From Gigaspora margarita (taxonomy: Eukaryota; Glomeromycota; Glomeromycetes; Diversisporales; Gigasporaceae): a DNA stretch of 64,000 nt. Below the pieces are notes generated by a model, which did not search any database, was not told the DNA's origin, and worked only from the letters and a program-made list of their open reading frames with translations. This document shows positions 1-10,847 of the stretch, piece after piece (position 1 is the first letter of the stretch; the number at the start of each line of letters is the position of its first letter). The DNA is taken from assembly GCA_009809945.1 (NCBI GenBank), contig WTPW01000371.1, positions 291,675 to 355,674 of the forward strand, in the 5' to 3' direction. The translations under genes and the position numbers were made by a program.

Positions 1-786
1 TGCGTGACAAATCGGGTGACTGCTATTATATCACGCCCACCACAGTCGTTCATGTGACAGTAATTTTTGGTGGTTAGTTTAATAATATAATAACAGTCCC
101 ATGACTGTCCCATAAAATCTAATATTGTAAGTGACTACTATGGCCAAGTCTGACTCGGGACCGAGTCCAGATTAAAACTCGACTCATGGAGTCGAGTCAG
201 ACCGGACCGGACTTTTAACATCCCTTATCCCCTTGTTCAACCAAATGACGAATCATATGACTGATGATGATCACCAGCAGATATAGCAGATAAAATAACG
301 AACTATTACGTACGTAGTTCGATAATAACAGATAATAAATAGCAAATAATACGTAATGTTACCTTCACCTGAACATGAACTTGGTGACACATATATTTAT
401 GTGCATTATCTAACATTAATATTCGCGATATTCATAATTTAACCATTCTCAAGGAACGATAAAATAATATTAAAATGCTAATGTCAATTAAAGTAGTACA
501 AAAGTACAAATTAAATGCACACCCTTGTGATTGAATTATAAAATGCAATTTAAAAAAAAAGGTAAACTATAATTATTACAAATATGGCAATCGTAAAATT
601 TTTGTAATCTTATCATATCTGATAAACATGATGAATAAACCTATCATATCATATCTGATAAACATTATCATATCATATCTATATCAGATATAACGGCAAT
701 CTGTAAATTTTAGTTAGTGTTGTGAAACCAAATAATAATATACATATAACTATTGAACTCCCCGAAACGTTTTAACCTTTTTAAAA
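1..786. other. Upstream intergenic region of the F-box/LRR gene
   Basis: I see no gene here. Around 149-212 the sequence iterates GACTCG/CGAGTC motifs in both orientations, like the interior of a small inverted-repeat element whose ends I could not define. At about 608-690 a motif of the type TATCATATCTGATAAACAT is repeated two to three times. No convincing TATA box was found immediately upstream of the gene; the start codon context is A-rich, which is normal for an AT-rich fungal gene. Confidence 0.4.
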
Positions 787-1986
787 ATGATAACTTTGTT
801 GCCAAACGAATGTATATTAGAAATATTTAACCACCTTAAAGGTTGCTATAAAAGTTTATTTTCATGTCTTCTTGTAAACCGAAGGTGGTGTAGATATATT
901 GTACCAATATTATGGAGTGAATTGGAAGTTTTTAAAAATCGCAAACTTGTAAAAACATGTCTTTCGACATTAAATGAACATGAACAAACACAATTAATTC
1001 CGTTTAATATAATGTTTCCAAAAGAACCAAAACCATTATTTGAATATACTGCTTATGTAACAATTCTTAAGATAGATTCTGACGATGGAATTATAAATTG
1101 GCTTAGACATCAAGGATATGGATCTTATTATCATAATTATTATTATTATCTTAGGTTTATAAATGTAATTCAAGCAATCAAGCATTCATTAATATTAAAA
1201 ATTCTACGAACTAGCAAGAAGCTTAAAGATTTAAGCATTTACGGTAAACCAGGCAATTTATTAGCAAATATTCTTGATCAAAGCGTGCCTTTGACATCTT
1301 TAAAATTTTCAAACAATGAGTTTAGCCCAGGAGAAATCGACGTGCTAACAAAAGCACTTTATAAGAACAATAGTTTGACATCTTTAGATATTATAACAAA
1401 TAAACTTGGTACAGAGGGTGGGAAAGCATTAGCAGGTGCACTTTGTAAAAATAATACATTAACTTATTTGCATCTTAGGAATAATAAACTTGAACCTGAA
1501 GGAGGGAAGGCGCTAGCAACAGTGCTTTATATAAACACTACACTTACCTCTTTGAATCTTTCAAATAATTATCTTGATCATGAAGCAGGAAAAGCACTAG
1601 CTGCAGTTCTTCGTGTAAATATTACTTTAAAACAATTAAATATTAGAAATAATCAGCTTGGATCTGAAGGAGCAAAAGTATTAGCAGAATCACTTTATAT
1701 AAATAATAATTTAGCCTCTTTGACTATTAGTAGAAATCAAATTGGTTCTGAAGGAGGGAAAGCATTATCAAAGGCACTTTATAAAAACACGGCTTTAACC
1801 TATTTAAATCTTAGAGAAAATCATCTTGATACTGAAGTAGGGAAAAAATTGGTGGAAGCACTTTACAAGAATTTTACCATAACTTCTTTAGAACTTTTTG
1901 GAAATCAAATTGACAATACTACCTTAGACATAATTAGTAGTTTGCTTATAAAAAATAAAGAAAATAAACCAATTAATTTACATTAA
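787..1986 (+). CDS. F-box protein with ribonuclease-inhibitor-type leucine-rich repeats
   Basis: This 399-residue protein is the only intact gene in the window. Residues about 2-44 (LLPNECILEIFNHL, then a hydrophobic stretch and LLVNRRWC) match an F-box, the motif that binds Skp1 in SCF ubiquitin ligases. From residue 169 there are eight consecutive 28-residue repeats (starts near 169, 197, 225, 253, 281, 309, 337, 365) with the pattern LTSLxLxxNxL followed by GxxGGKALAxALxxNxT, the RI/NLRC-type LRR. The likely role is substrate recruitment to an SCF E3 complex in cytosol or nucleus; the substrate is unknown. Large F-box/LRR families are typical of arbuscular mycorrhizal fungi. The ATG has A-rich context and leads directly into the F-box, so the start is well supported. 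It is a single open exon with no visible breaks. The region from 119 to 150 is poorly conserved linker. Confidence 0.85.
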   Translation: MITLLPNECILEIFNHLKGCYKSLFSCLLVNRRWCRYIVPILWSELEVFKNRKLVKTCLSTLNEHEQTQLIPFNIMFPKEPKPLFEYTAYVTILKIDSDDGIINWLRHQGYGSYYHNYYYYLRFINVIQAIKHSLILKILRTSKKLKDLSIYGKPGNLLANILDQSVPLTSLKFSNNEFSPGEIDVLTKALYKNNSLTSLDIITNKLGTEGGKALAGALCKNNTLTYLHLRNNKLEPEGGKALATVLYINTTLTSLNLSNNYLDHEAGKALAAVLRVNITLKQLNIRNNQLGSEGAKVLAESLYINNNLASLTISRNQIGSEGGKALSKALYKNTALTYLNLRENHLDTEVGKKLVEALYKNFTITSLELFGNQIDNTTLDIISSLLIKNKENKPINLH

Positions 1987-2028
1987 ATTTTTTTAAATTT
2001 TTTGTATAAGGCTACGCAAATTTAATTT

Positions 2029-2140
2029 CAGTTGTTTTCATAAATTCTGGGACAAGCGAAAAAGCTCAACCGAAGTCGGTTACTTATCGATTCGGTCTCA
2101 GAAAATTTTTTCACTTTCCCAGAATTTATGAAAACAGACG
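2029..2140. repeat. Small inverted-repeat element related to the CAGCTGTTTTC family
   Basis: The left arm (CAGTTGTTTTCATAAATTCT) is mirrored at the right end (GAATTTATGAAAACAGACG). The same terminal sequence recurs at 2540-2695 and as a lone end at about 2824-2842, so three ends of one family lie within 0.8 kb downstream of the F-box gene. The ends of this copy are eroded and I see no clear target duplication. Confidence 0.6.
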
Positions 2141-2280
2141 TAACTATTTTATAAGTTGGTAAAATTTGGAACTTACAGCTGTTATCGTATAAGCCAAACC
2201 TTCCAATTTCCGTAGTTTTTATTGTGAATAAAGGTTTTTGAATCAATCATACGCATTACTATTGACTCTAAAGAATTTTA

Positions 2281-2522
2281 CAGGAGGGTCCCCAAAATTC
2301 CGGGTTGGATGTGTCGGATCTAGGTCGGCGTTTAGCCCAAGTTGTTGGCTGTTCCTATAGCAAAATTATCAGCTGGGCATTTTTACTTAATGAATGGATA
2401 TGATTTATTAGTAAAATTTTTTATGATCTTGGGGCAAAATTAATCAATTCCGATCCAGCCGACCATGATTCCGATGCACTCTGAAGTATTCCGACCGGAA
2501 TTTTGGGGACGCCCCTCACCTG
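2281..2522. repeat. MITE, family with GGGTCCCCAAAAT ends, copy 1
   Basis: The ends are inverted copies of GGTCCCCAAAATTCCGG, and the interior shares motifs such as the AGCTGATAATTTTGCTAT region with 3179-3402 (opposite orientation) and with the two halves at 5376-5448 and 16526-16676. No coding capacity. I could not find a clear target duplication. Confidence 0.7.
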
Positions 2523-2539
2523 CATGAGTTCACCTGTTA

Positions 2540-2695
2540 CAGCTGTTTTCATAAATTTCGGTTCATTTTAAAAATCGGTGGTGACCGAATAGATAAGCTT
2601 TTGATGCTTGCCGACGTAAGTAACTTATTGATTCAAACTCGGTAATTTATCGAATCGGTCATTCCCAATTTCTTCAGAATTTATAAAAACAGCTG
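2540..2695. repeat. TA-target MITE with CAGCTGTTTTCATAAATT ends
   Basis: This is a 156-bp non-coding element with terminal inverted repeats CAGCTGTTTTCATAAATT, flanked on both sides by TA. TA duplications are the hallmark of the Tc1/mariner/pogo group, so that is the likely source of transposition activity. An eroded third end of the same type lies near 2824-2842. Confidence 0.65.
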
Positions 2696-2984
2696 TAAAA
2701 AATTTGGCGAATAATTTTTCAGCTAAAGTCATTGATTTCGGCATAATTGATATATAAAAATTATAAATGTCAACACATTCAAAATTATTAAATTTCATTT
2801 TTGGGGTATTGAGTTTGTGCGAAAAATTTATGAAAACGGCTGTTCTTGTCAACCAATAAATTTTGATAAGGAATAAAAGAGGAGCCAGATATAAAATAGA
2901 CTTCTATAATCAGCATATTACACGAATAGGTTCTAAGATTAAAAAAGTTATAAACGAATTTGGATATCTCGTGAACTAATGACC

Positions 2985-3165
2985 AGAATCGAATAATTGT
3001 CCGGAGCGAAACAAAGGACTTATATTTCTATGCACCTTGATGACCGAAATTACGATTTTGATGTATTCATAATAGATATATCAAAACCGTAGTTTCGCAT
3101 TTTCCGTAACGCCCCTGAAAAATGAGATCTGCGACATGCGCACGTGATCAGATTTTCAGTTACAG
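2985..3165. repeat. Dispersed repeat, CpG-containing copy
   Basis: The stretch with ACTTATATTTCTATG and GATTTTGATG...ATTCATAATAGA...ATATCAAAA matches 39750-39937. Many differences are CG in this copy versus TG or CA in the distant copy, for example TTACGATTTTGATG here against CTCTGATTTTGATG there. The nature of the repeat is unknown. Confidence 0.55.
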
Positions 3166-3178
3166 TAAACTAATATAA

Positions 3179-3402
3179 AGGGGGTCCCCAAAATGCCAGG
3201 TCGGGATATGTCGGAATGCATCAGAATCATGGTCGGCTGGATGGAATTGATCAATTTTGCCCAAGATCATAAAAATTTCACTAATAAATCATATCCATTC
3301 ATTAAGTAAAAAATGTCCAGCTGATAATTTTGCTATAGAACCAGCTAACAACTCGGGCTAAACGCCGACCTAAATCCGAAGCATCCGACTGAATAGCCCT
3401 GT
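3179..3402. repeat. MITE, family with GGGTCCCCAAAAT ends, copy 2
   Basis: Starts AGGGGGTCCCCAAAAT and runs to a degraded right end near CCCTGT. Its interior is a reverse-orientation match to copy 1 and a same-orientation match to the interrupted copy 3, which makes it a useful empty-site reference for the LTR retrotransposon insertion at 5449-16525. Confidence 0.7.
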
Positions 3403-3683
3403 GAAAATTAAATTATCGTTGGGCTCCGGACATATCGGTTTCCGGTTCTTAGTTTTTATTAGATTCGTCTCGATGAGATGGTACAAAGCTAACCGCGATA
3501 TCTTCGGACAGTGCTTGGTTGTATTATATAAATCAATCTGCTCTAACTGTTAATCAACCAATCACAACTCAAGCACTGTTCCTAAGCAGATTTTCCGATC
3601 GGAAGAGGCTGACGATCACATGTTTTATGACATTTTTCGCCATGACTAAGCTACCTTTTAAAAAGAATTAGTTTTTAATATTT
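3403..3683. other. Non-coding spacer with one copy of the GTCTC/GAGA core
   Basis: No gene is visible. At 3461-3485 the string AGATTCGTCTCGATGAGATG resembles the centre of the palindromic module described at 23031-23130, with only a partial arm on each side. Confidence 0.35.
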
Positions 3684-3823
3684 ACTAAGAACTACTCAAA
3701 GTGAATTTAAAAATACTCAAAAGTAATTTTAAAGCAATTCAAGAACATATTCAAGAATAATTAAGAACAATTCAGGAGCGAATTTAAAACAACTAGAAAA
3801 CGAATTCAAGTGCAACTTAAGAG
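3684..3823. repeat. Degenerate short tandem repeat
   Basis: About eight imperfect units of roughly 15-20 bases built around AATTCAAGAACA or ACTCAAAAGTAA. It abuts the hAT-type MITE at 3824. Confidence 0.5.
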
Positions 3824-4445
3824 CAGGGACGATAATTTTTTGTGTTTCACAAAATATCACTAAAGTCACGAAATTCTGTAATAATCACAAAATTTCACAA
3901 AATTCGATCAGTAATATTTTAAAATATATGTATGCACAATTAAACACATAATTCAAATGATTTAATTCATGAATGGATTTATTGTGGATTAGAAGTTGAT
4001 AATATTAATGAAAATTGGGTATATATTTGAATAATCTAGCAACTGATTACCTATTCTTTCTCAAAATCAATTTATTTGGTTATCTGTATCAAGCTGGCTA
4101 TTGAGCGTAGCTTTTCCTTATATAGTTCCCTTTTAGACTATTGAAGTATTTCAAACGAGATTGAGAAATCTTATATAAAACTTTGGTTTTTTTTTATATT
4201 TAGTAAAATAATTTTTTCATATTTTTGCATTGAACTTATTACAGAATAAAAATATTTTAACTATCATCGCAAAATTTCACAAAATTCAAATTAACCCGTA
4301 AAATCGTTCAGATTGATACACAACAAATCACAATATTTACTTTATACCTCCACAAAATCGCTTCAAATTGATCCACAGCAAATCACAAAATTTATTATCG
4401 CGCCACAAAATCTATGTTATCCCACCACAAAAATCATCGTCCCTG
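3824..4445. mobile_element. hAT-type non-autonomous element with CAGGGACGAT ends
   Basis: The ends are inverted (CAGGGACGATAATTTTTTG on the left; its mirror ends CGTCCCTG at 4445). The flanking octamers CTTAAGAG (3816-3823) and CTTAAAGG (4446-4453) agree at 6 of 8 positions, as expected for an aged 8-bp duplication of the hAT group. The interior is built from iterated CACAAAAT/ATTTTGTG motifs. A truncated relative starts at 5238. Confidence 0.65.
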
Positions 4446-4453
4446 CTTAAAGG

Positions 4454-5237
4454 TAAACAATAAAATCAAAAGGCTAATAATTTTATAACTCAAACAAACA
4501 AAATGCTAATAATTGTATGATTTATAAATAAATTAATAAGCATGCTAATAATTGCAATTTAGCATTAGCAATCGTAATAATAAAAGGCATATTTTTCTTG
4601 TTTACAATGTTTGATAAATCGAATACATAATAAATTAATAAGAAATTTATCAAAGCTCTGTTATTGAAACAAATTTTTAATTCCGGGATCTTAAATACCC
4701 AGGTCTTATACAATTTTTTTGATAATTTTTTTGTAATGTATCTGGGTATAATTTGAAGGGGCATTAAAAGGGGTACTAAAAACAGTGCGGTACGGTAATT
4801 TAGGATCAGTGTCTGATATAAATATTATGATTACATAAACACATATTAGATTGAATACAAAAATGTAATACTTTCAAAGCACCTTCTCTGGCAAATAATT
4901 GAAAAAATTTATAAGGCTATCAATTCGAGAAATTGCTAACACTTAGGTATTAGCAGACCTATAAGTCCGGTCTCAAAGATATGAATGTATTGAAAAAACT
5001 TACATAGCACATTTTCGGCAAATATTAAATTTTTTAAAATCTTATTTTGAGTTACGTTTTAAACCAGTTGATGAATTTTTTATCATATAAGGTAGAAAAG
5101 GGTAATTTGGCGAAATTAAAATAACTAATATAAAAACTTATTTATTTTAATAATAGAAAAGTTTTTATAAACTTTACATGATTTAGAATTATTTCATATA
5201 AAATTAGTAATATAACATCTTTTTTAAAGTGCTGAAA
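4454..5237. other. AT-rich spacer without a supportable gene
   Basis: Short reading frames here are AT-rich and lack family motifs. CTAATAATTG is repeated a few times near 4470-4570. No other structure was recognised. Confidence 0.3.
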
Positions 5238-5375
5238 CAGGGACGATGATATGTTGTGCTTCACAAAATATCACAAAAATCACAAAATTTTGTGAAAATC
5301 ACAAAATTTGTGTTAGTTCCGTCACAAAATTTCACAAAATTCGATAAATTGACTTGTTTCACATAATTTCGCGAA
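5238..5375. repeat. Truncated copy of the CAGGGACGAT element
   Basis: The left end and first iterated CACAAAAT motifs of the 3824-4445 family are present, then the copy stops where the next MITE (AGGTCCCC) begins at 5376. Confidence 0.55.
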
Positions 5376-5448
5376 AGGTCCCCAGAATTCCTGGTCGGAA
5401 TGCATCGGAATCCTGGTCGGTACGGCCGGAAATTATCAAATTTGCCAG
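5376..5448. repeat. MITE copy 3, left half, split by an LTR retrotransposon
   Basis: AGGTCCCCAGAATTCCTGG opens the element; the sequence runs to TTTGCCAG at 5448, where the LTR retrotransposon begins. The missing half resumes at 16526 with CCAGGATTACTAAAAATTTT. In the uninterrupted copy 2 the two parts are contiguous. Confidence 0.8.
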
Positions 5449-5925
5449 TGTCACGGGGTAAACGTGATATATCGGATGATCATTAATCCGTATACTGCGC
5501 CACATTTCATATGACAATGCAAAATTGACAATTAAGATCGACAATGCATATCGGCTTGATCATGCATATAATTAATCATGCATAATCGATCATGCACGCT
5601 CGGGGCTCGGCTTATGGCGGAATGATTCAACCTATTGTATGATATACAAAATATGATACCCGAAGATAAGATATCGTATGATTTTTAGCCTCGTAGTTTC
5701 CATAATGTTCTATAGTGTTAGATTAGAGACTCCCATAATTTATGTAAAGTACCGTATGATAGACTTCTATTTTCATAATCTTTGGAAGGTATAAAAGAGG
5801 GTCGTTTTAGCTCTGCTTAAAGACAGAAATCTTCAGATTATCTATAATATAATTTAATTTAAAATAAAGATTAATACACAAGTCATACGTTTATACTAAA
5901 TCGGATTAAATCACCAAGTCATGCC
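5449..5925 (+). repeat. 5' LTR, part 1
   Basis: Aligns along its length with 15978-16454. It keeps many CpG sites that are TG or CA in the 3' LTR. The LTR is interrupted at 5925 and resumes at 9126. Confidence 0.85.
5790..5799 (+). promoter_or_regulatory. LTR TATA box
   Basis: TATAAAAGAG in the 5' LTR, conserved at 16323-16332 in the 3' LTR, about 70 bases upstream of an AATAAA (5863-5868). This is the expected promoter and polyadenylation layout of an LTR. Confidence 0.6.
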
Positions 5926-6087
5926 AGGACCCCAAATAATACATATAGAGGTTATATTGGCTTTAATATAAACTTTTTGCAAATTTTATCCACTTTTTAT
6001 TAGAGCTAATTAACCTTATTTTATAATATAAGCTTTAATATTTAAATAATTTATCCATTTAACAAATATAACAAATTCAAAAAAATT

Positions 6088-6620
6088 GTCCTCCGGGTCG
6101 ATAGCATAGCGGTTATGCTCCGAGGATGCAAATCGGAAGGTTGCCGGTTCGATTTTCGTTGGCGGCGAAATCTTAAAAATCTATGGTGCGGGACCTACCA
6201 AATAAGGAAAGGGAACTGAAACACCACGGGATACAGGGACCTGGGACATCAATTGACAGACCTTCCTGGTGCAGCGCTGCAGTAGTTGTACTCAAAACCT
6301 CCGGGGGTCGTACTTGAGTCAGAACCCCGATTTGAATAACCGAAGTTACGAGACATACTGAGAGGCCGAAGTCTGAAAAGATACTTCAAGAACTCGTGGC
6401 GACGTGTCCGGAGTGCGATCCGTACCAACAGGTGACTGACCGGGGAGGTGCCAGCGGAGCTTGCTGGGAGGAATAATGTCCGGTGCAACAACCATACCTG
6501 GGNATTGATGGAATGCCNGGTAATAGCATANCTCGTAAATTAGAATATATTTCNGTACATGTACTTAAATAACTAATAAAGGTAGCGCAAGGTTGTAAAG
6601 TGAAAAAAAAAAAAAAAAAA
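6088..6620 (+). mobile_element. tRNA-derived SINE with 17-bp target duplication
   Basis: The head carries Pol III promoter boxes: an A-box-like TAGCATAGCGGTTATGC (6102-6118) and a B box GGTTCGATTTT (6146-6156). The element ends in an A run (6603-6620), and the 17-bp duplication ACAAATTCAAAAAAATT flanks it exactly at 6071-6087 and 6621-6637. The body (about 6160-6600) is richer in G and C than the surroundings and has four N positions (6503, 6518, 6531, 6554). It is not closely similar to the SINE at 57051-58540. No protein is encoded. Confidence 0.85.
6146..6156 (+). promoter_or_regulatory. Pol III B box of the SINE
   Basis: GGTTCGATTTT matches the GGTTCGANTCC consensus except near its 3' end. 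It lies 44 bases downstream of the A box, as in a tRNA-type internal promoter. Confidence 0.6.
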
Positions 6621-6621
6621 A

Positions 6622-6740
6622 CAAATTCAAAAAAATTTTTTTCAAAAAAATTTTTCTTTCAAAAAAATTTTTCTTCAAAAAAAATTTTTACCAAAAAAAA
6701 TTTTTTCCTATATTTTCTTTAAAAAAAAATTTTTTCCTTT
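6622..6740. repeat. Iterated CAAAAAAATTTTTT hairpin repeat
   Basis: At least five imperfect units of about 17-20 bases, each a small A-run/T-run palindrome separated by CTTTC or CC. The SINE inserted at the edge of this array and duplicated one unit edge. Confidence 0.6.
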
Positions 6741-7429
6741 TTTATATTTGGTTATCCAAATTTTAAATATAGGGTATTATTTTATAATGATCCAGATTGA
6801 TTAGATGAATTTTTACAAGAGATTTATTTTTGAATTATGTCGCTATGGTGACCTGTGATCAGCCAATTAAATTTGATCACATGATCAAATTTAATTGATC
6901 AATCCCATACACTTAAAAAATTTTATTAAAAAAAGAGCATTAAAACCAGGTTTATATATAAAATAACCTGGTTCCCAAGCTCTAATTTATTTATTTTTAT
7001 TAATTAATTTTTTTAAATTTAATTAATTATCAGGGGTTTTTTTAATTTATTTAACAAATCAGGTTTTTTTATTAACTTAACTGTTTTTTTAATTTATTAA
7101 CTTAGTTTTTTTTTTAATTTATTTAATTTATTTGTTTAATTTATCAGCCTTTTTTTAATTTATTTAATTAATCAATTTTTCTTTTTTAGAACTAAGAAAA
7201 CGGAATGGGGACAATAGCGAGAATGGTAGTCAAAAACAAAAAAAAACAGAATAAAAATAGCAATCAAACTAAGAACAAGAATGGTACTAAAGAACAAAAT
7301 AACAAAGATAGGAAAAGAAGAAGAAAACAGAAGATGAAAATGAATAATTCGAAGCCCTACTAACAAAAATTCATCAGAGACACATTAATAAAAACTCAAA
7401 CACAAATAAAAATGACTCAACCAAGAACA

Positions 7430-7915
7430 AAAAAAAACTTACTGGAAGAATCTACCTAGAAATGATGAAGAATTCACAGAAAAACTACTGAAAAATGACA
7501 AAGATAAAACACTAAAAACTGACAAAGATTAATACCAAGGTGAATGAACCCACTGAAAAATGACAAAGTATAGGAAGAACCTTCTGAAAACTCATGAAAA
7601 CCTATTAAATAAACTCACTAAAAAATGAAAAAACTGACAAAGAAGAATCTACCCATTGAGAAATGACAAAGAACACTCACAAGAAATGATAAAGAACCTA
7701 TTACCAAAACCAACAAACTTACTGAAAGAACTTGTGAAACAACAAAGAAAATAGCCAAATATGAAGAACTTAATGAAAAACCCTACCAAATCACCAAAAT
7801 AATGAGAAATTTATACGACTTCAAAGCTCTCTAACTATGGCTTCAACTATGCTCCAACTACAGCTCTAACTATAGCTCTAATGACAGCTCCAATGACAGC
7901 TCCAATTAGTATTTC
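7430..7915. repeat. Degenerate purine-rich and 12-mer tandem repeats
   Basis: From about 7470 to 7720 the motif ACTGAAAAATGACAAAG recurs with variation. At 7845-7910 a 12-base unit (CTCTAACTATAG, CTCCAATGACAG) is repeated about six times; two more units occur at 8700-8725. It translates to low-complexity sequence and I do not call a gene. Confidence 0.5.
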
Positions 7916-8220
7916 GATTTGCAATCTGACTAATTCAAATTGATCTGATAATTTAGATTAGATGCAGATATCCGTATCTGTCAATTTAATACAGATAGAT
8001 CCCTAATATATTTCAGATAAAGGATAAGGATTATTCAGATAATAATCCTACATAATATGCTTTCATTATTGGCAAATAACTACCAAACTATTCAAAAGCA
8101 CTTAAAAAAATAGCTGTTTACTGCATATTCGGATGCTATAAATGTATCATGGATAACAATCCTTATACTCATCCTATTAATATAACCCAATATGAGTAAA
8201 TAAATAAACTGAACAAACAG

Positions 8221-8316
8221 AACTTGAGATTCGAGTTTTGTAATAATATTAAAAATAAAAATAATAAAATTAATTAAGTAATTTATTTCTAATTATTACA
8301 AAACTCGAATCTCAAG
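8221..8316. repeat. Perfect-arm hairpin
   Basis: AACTTGAGATTCGAGTTTTG on the left is mirrored on the right, with a 40-base AT-rich loop. It could be a very small foldback element nested in the AGGACC element. Confidence 0.55.
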
Positions 8317-8769
8317 CTATGTTTATTTATTTTATTTTTTTGTTTAAATCAAACTAATTAAAAATGATGAAATTTTATATAATAAACATTATTCTAACCC
8401 GATAGCCTCTAACATTAAAGCCCTAACCTTGTCTAATGCACTTAGTTTATTTACAAAATCGGTTTGTGCAAATAAGTAAAATGCTATACACACGTTTAGA
8501 ATGAAGCCTAATTTAAAACCGGTTCCAATCTGAATAGATCGAAACACTAATTGTAACACTACTTTTGAAGAATATTTCTATAATTGAATTCGAATTAATA
8601 CGAATTACTAATCTGAATTAAAAATTCGAATTATAATCGAATCTGTTGAAGCAATCCGAATTCAATCCCAGATAGCCTTTTTAAAATAGGATCGAAACAC
8701 TAGCTCCAATAATAGCTCTAATGATAATTTCATTAAGGGACTTTCAACGATAACTAAAATATTAACATT

Positions 8770-8850
8770 AGTAAAAAAAAATAAAAAAATAAAAAAAAAC
8801 TAAAAAAATAAAAAAAACTAAAAAAATAAAAAAAAACTAAAAAAATAAAA
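8770..8850. repeat. Low-complexity A-rich array
   Basis: About five units of AAAAAATAAAAAAAACT. Confidence 0.6.
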
Positions 8851-9125
8851 TCTTATCTTATTTAAATAATCACTGTGATTAGCTGATCATATAAGGGTTG
8901 CCATGGTGACAGGTTACCATTTTAGCTTTTTCTTAAATATAACCTATCAAAATTTATTAATTTATCCATTTTAAATAATATAACATTAAAGGCTTTATCC
9001 ACTTTTAAATATAACCTTTTGGCCAATAATCGCTTTTCAAATATAATATTTTAGTAAAAAAGTGCCTATTTTATTTAAAATTTCAATATAACCATTATAT
9101 ATATTATTCAGGGTCCTGTTATGCC

Positions 9126-9193
9126 TCTGGCAAGCTACCTTTTATCACCTTTCGAATCATACAAATAAGGAATATCATTTTTTGCCTGTAACA
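9126..9193 (+). repeat. 5' LTR, part 2
   Basis: Completes the 5' LTR after the AGGACC insertion and ends TGTAACA. Here the pattern of decay reverses: this piece has CA or TG where the 3' LTR keeps CG (GGCAAG against GGCGAG). Confidence 0.8.
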
Positions 9194-9257
9194 TTTGGTG
9201 GTGACTGTGAGATTCTAGAACTTCTAACTTAAAATAAAATAGGTCATAGTGAAGATA

Positions 9258-10055
9258 AATGCTGAACAATTTAAAAAGTTTATGGAAATGATGTCTGAAA
9301 AATCAAGTCTAAAAGAAAATAACCATGTATGAATTAAGAGTTTTTTTGGTACTGAAAATGAGAATCCCATTGAATAGTTTGATGATTTTGAATGCACACC
9401 AGAGGCTAATAATTGGAATAGAGATCGTTGATTACAAATTGCCTCTGGTTATCTAAAAGAAGCAGCAGCTAATTGGTATAAAGAAGAAAGAAGTAATATT
9501 TCTTATTGGAAAACCAAGAGTGAGAATAAAGTAGAAAGGAAAAAATGTTTCTACCACCTTCTTGTAGAATAGTTTGTACCTCTCGAAAAACAATATCATT
9601 GGCAGCTTAAGCTCAATTCCCTGGCCCAACAAGAACATAAAAGGGTGGATATATATGCTACAAAGTTTAAAAGGTTACTAAATCATGTGAATACAAACAA
9701 CTGTCTTCCAGATGCATATGTAGTAAGAATGTTTTTAGGTGGGTTAAAGGGCATGAATGCTGCATTAGTTGCCGTGGCCAAACCCAAAAGCTTAAACGAG
9801 GCAGTAGCTGCAGCAAGAAAAGTTAAAGCAGGCAACTATTATGGCCAGTATAATTCAAAAATGGCAAAACAACAAAAAGTGAAGAATGAGTTAAGTGATA
9901 TGAAGAAGAAGATTGATGAGATAGCACTAAATTACGCAACACTAGCCCATAAATTGGATAAATCTAAAAATAAAGGCCAGTTATCATTACGGGAAAAAGG
10001 GCTCCAGTGCTATAACTGTGGGGAATCAGGCATTTTATTAGAGATTGTATATTGA
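9258..10055 (+). pseudogene. Ty3-type gag polyprotein remnant
   Basis: One frame can be followed from 9258 to 10055 with internal stops at about 9328, 9377, 9429 and 9571. It gives a capsid-like region (ASGYLKEAAANWYKEE) and a continuous C-terminal part from 9645. Gag would form the cytoplasmic virus-like particle and package the element RNA. The C terminus has the start of a nucleocapsid zinc knuckle, CYNCGESG at about 10005-10028, but a one-base frameshift there moves the remaining His and Cys into another frame. The element cannot make intact Gag. Confidence 0.75.
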
Positions 10056-10116
10056 GAAGAAAGTGAATAATAGTAATGCTGGGGATAGTAGAAGGTGATG
10101 GAACTAAAATAAGTAG

Positions 10117-10847
10117 TTGAATTATTGTAAAATAAGTATAGATACTAACAATCTGTATAATCTTGAAAATGAGGCTGTAAAACCAAGAATTCAGAAATGT
10201 CCTGTTAACCCTAACTGGGATGATCAGTTAAGAGAAAGGAAGTTAGCCAAGACTCAACTGATATTAGAAGAAGGAAGAAGATCAAGGATAGAGGTCGATA
10301 ATGATTCCATAGATATAGAAAACTCTACTAAAAAAGTTTGAAGAAAATAAGGACCATCAATAGTGGAAACCTAGAACTATATAATGTGGCCAATAATATT
10401 TTGTCTATGCCCATTAGTGCCATAGTAGGGCAAATTCTGCAATATCTGAATCAGAAAAAAAATCTGGCCAAAATATTAAAAAGACCTTTGCCTTCTCAAG
10501 AAACAAATTTTATAAATTTTGAAAAAAGACATCAAATGACTGCTGCTAGGTGTTATGTTAGAATCTGAAATAATCCAATTCTAGCTATTTTGGATTCAGG
10601 AGCAGCCGTGAGCATTATATTCAAGAGGTTGCTTAATAAAATAGTATTGAAAATTGACAAAGAATTGGTGACGGTTGTAGTTATGGCAATAGAAGCCAAA
10701 GCTAAAACTTTAGACAAGGTAAAAAATGTTAAAATTATAGTACAAAATATAGTGATACCCATCTCCTTACAAGTTTTGAGTTATCAGATGACACCTTATT
10801 ATTGGGAACTAATTGGTTCCAAAAAGCAAATGTGCGTAATATTTTGA
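10117..10847 (+). pseudogene. Pol N-terminal linker and retroviral-type aspartic protease remnant
   Basis: The linker (10117-10341) is rich in charged residues. The protease core is at about 10570-10790, with ILDSGAAVSIIFK matching the DSG(A) active-site loop and a following beta-rich region. It would process Gag-Pol. The catalytic Asp is present, but flanking stops and frame changes break the polyprotein. Confidence 0.65.

Larger units (their letters stand above)
5926..9117. mobile_element. 3.2-kb element with AGGACC termini and 8-bp target duplication
   Basis: The left end AGGACCCCAAATAATACATA and the inverted right end (AGGACCCTGAATAATATATA when reversed) are flanked by GTCATGCC (5918-5925) and GTTATGCC (9118-9125), an 8-bp duplication with one mismatch. 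The empty site is visible in the 3' LTR (GTCACGCC followed by TCTGG). Subterminal regions of about 250 bp on both sides carry GGTTATATT-like motifs in inverted arrangement. The interior has no transposase that I can recognise; it holds a SINE, A/T-rich iterations and degenerate tandem repeats, so this copy is non-autonomous. Smaller elements with the same ends are at 27280, 38180, 38715 and 42455. The 8-bp duplication suggests hAT or a related superfamily, but AGGACC is not a standard hAT terminus. Confidence 0.75.

Noticed and set aside
6091-6165. Possible tRNA gene
   Set aside because: Same reason: it is the head of a SINE flanked by a 17-bp duplication, and the anticodon loop is not canonical.
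6249-6491. 80-residue minus-strand open frame
   Set aside because: It lies entirely inside the tRNA-derived SINE, which is non-coding.
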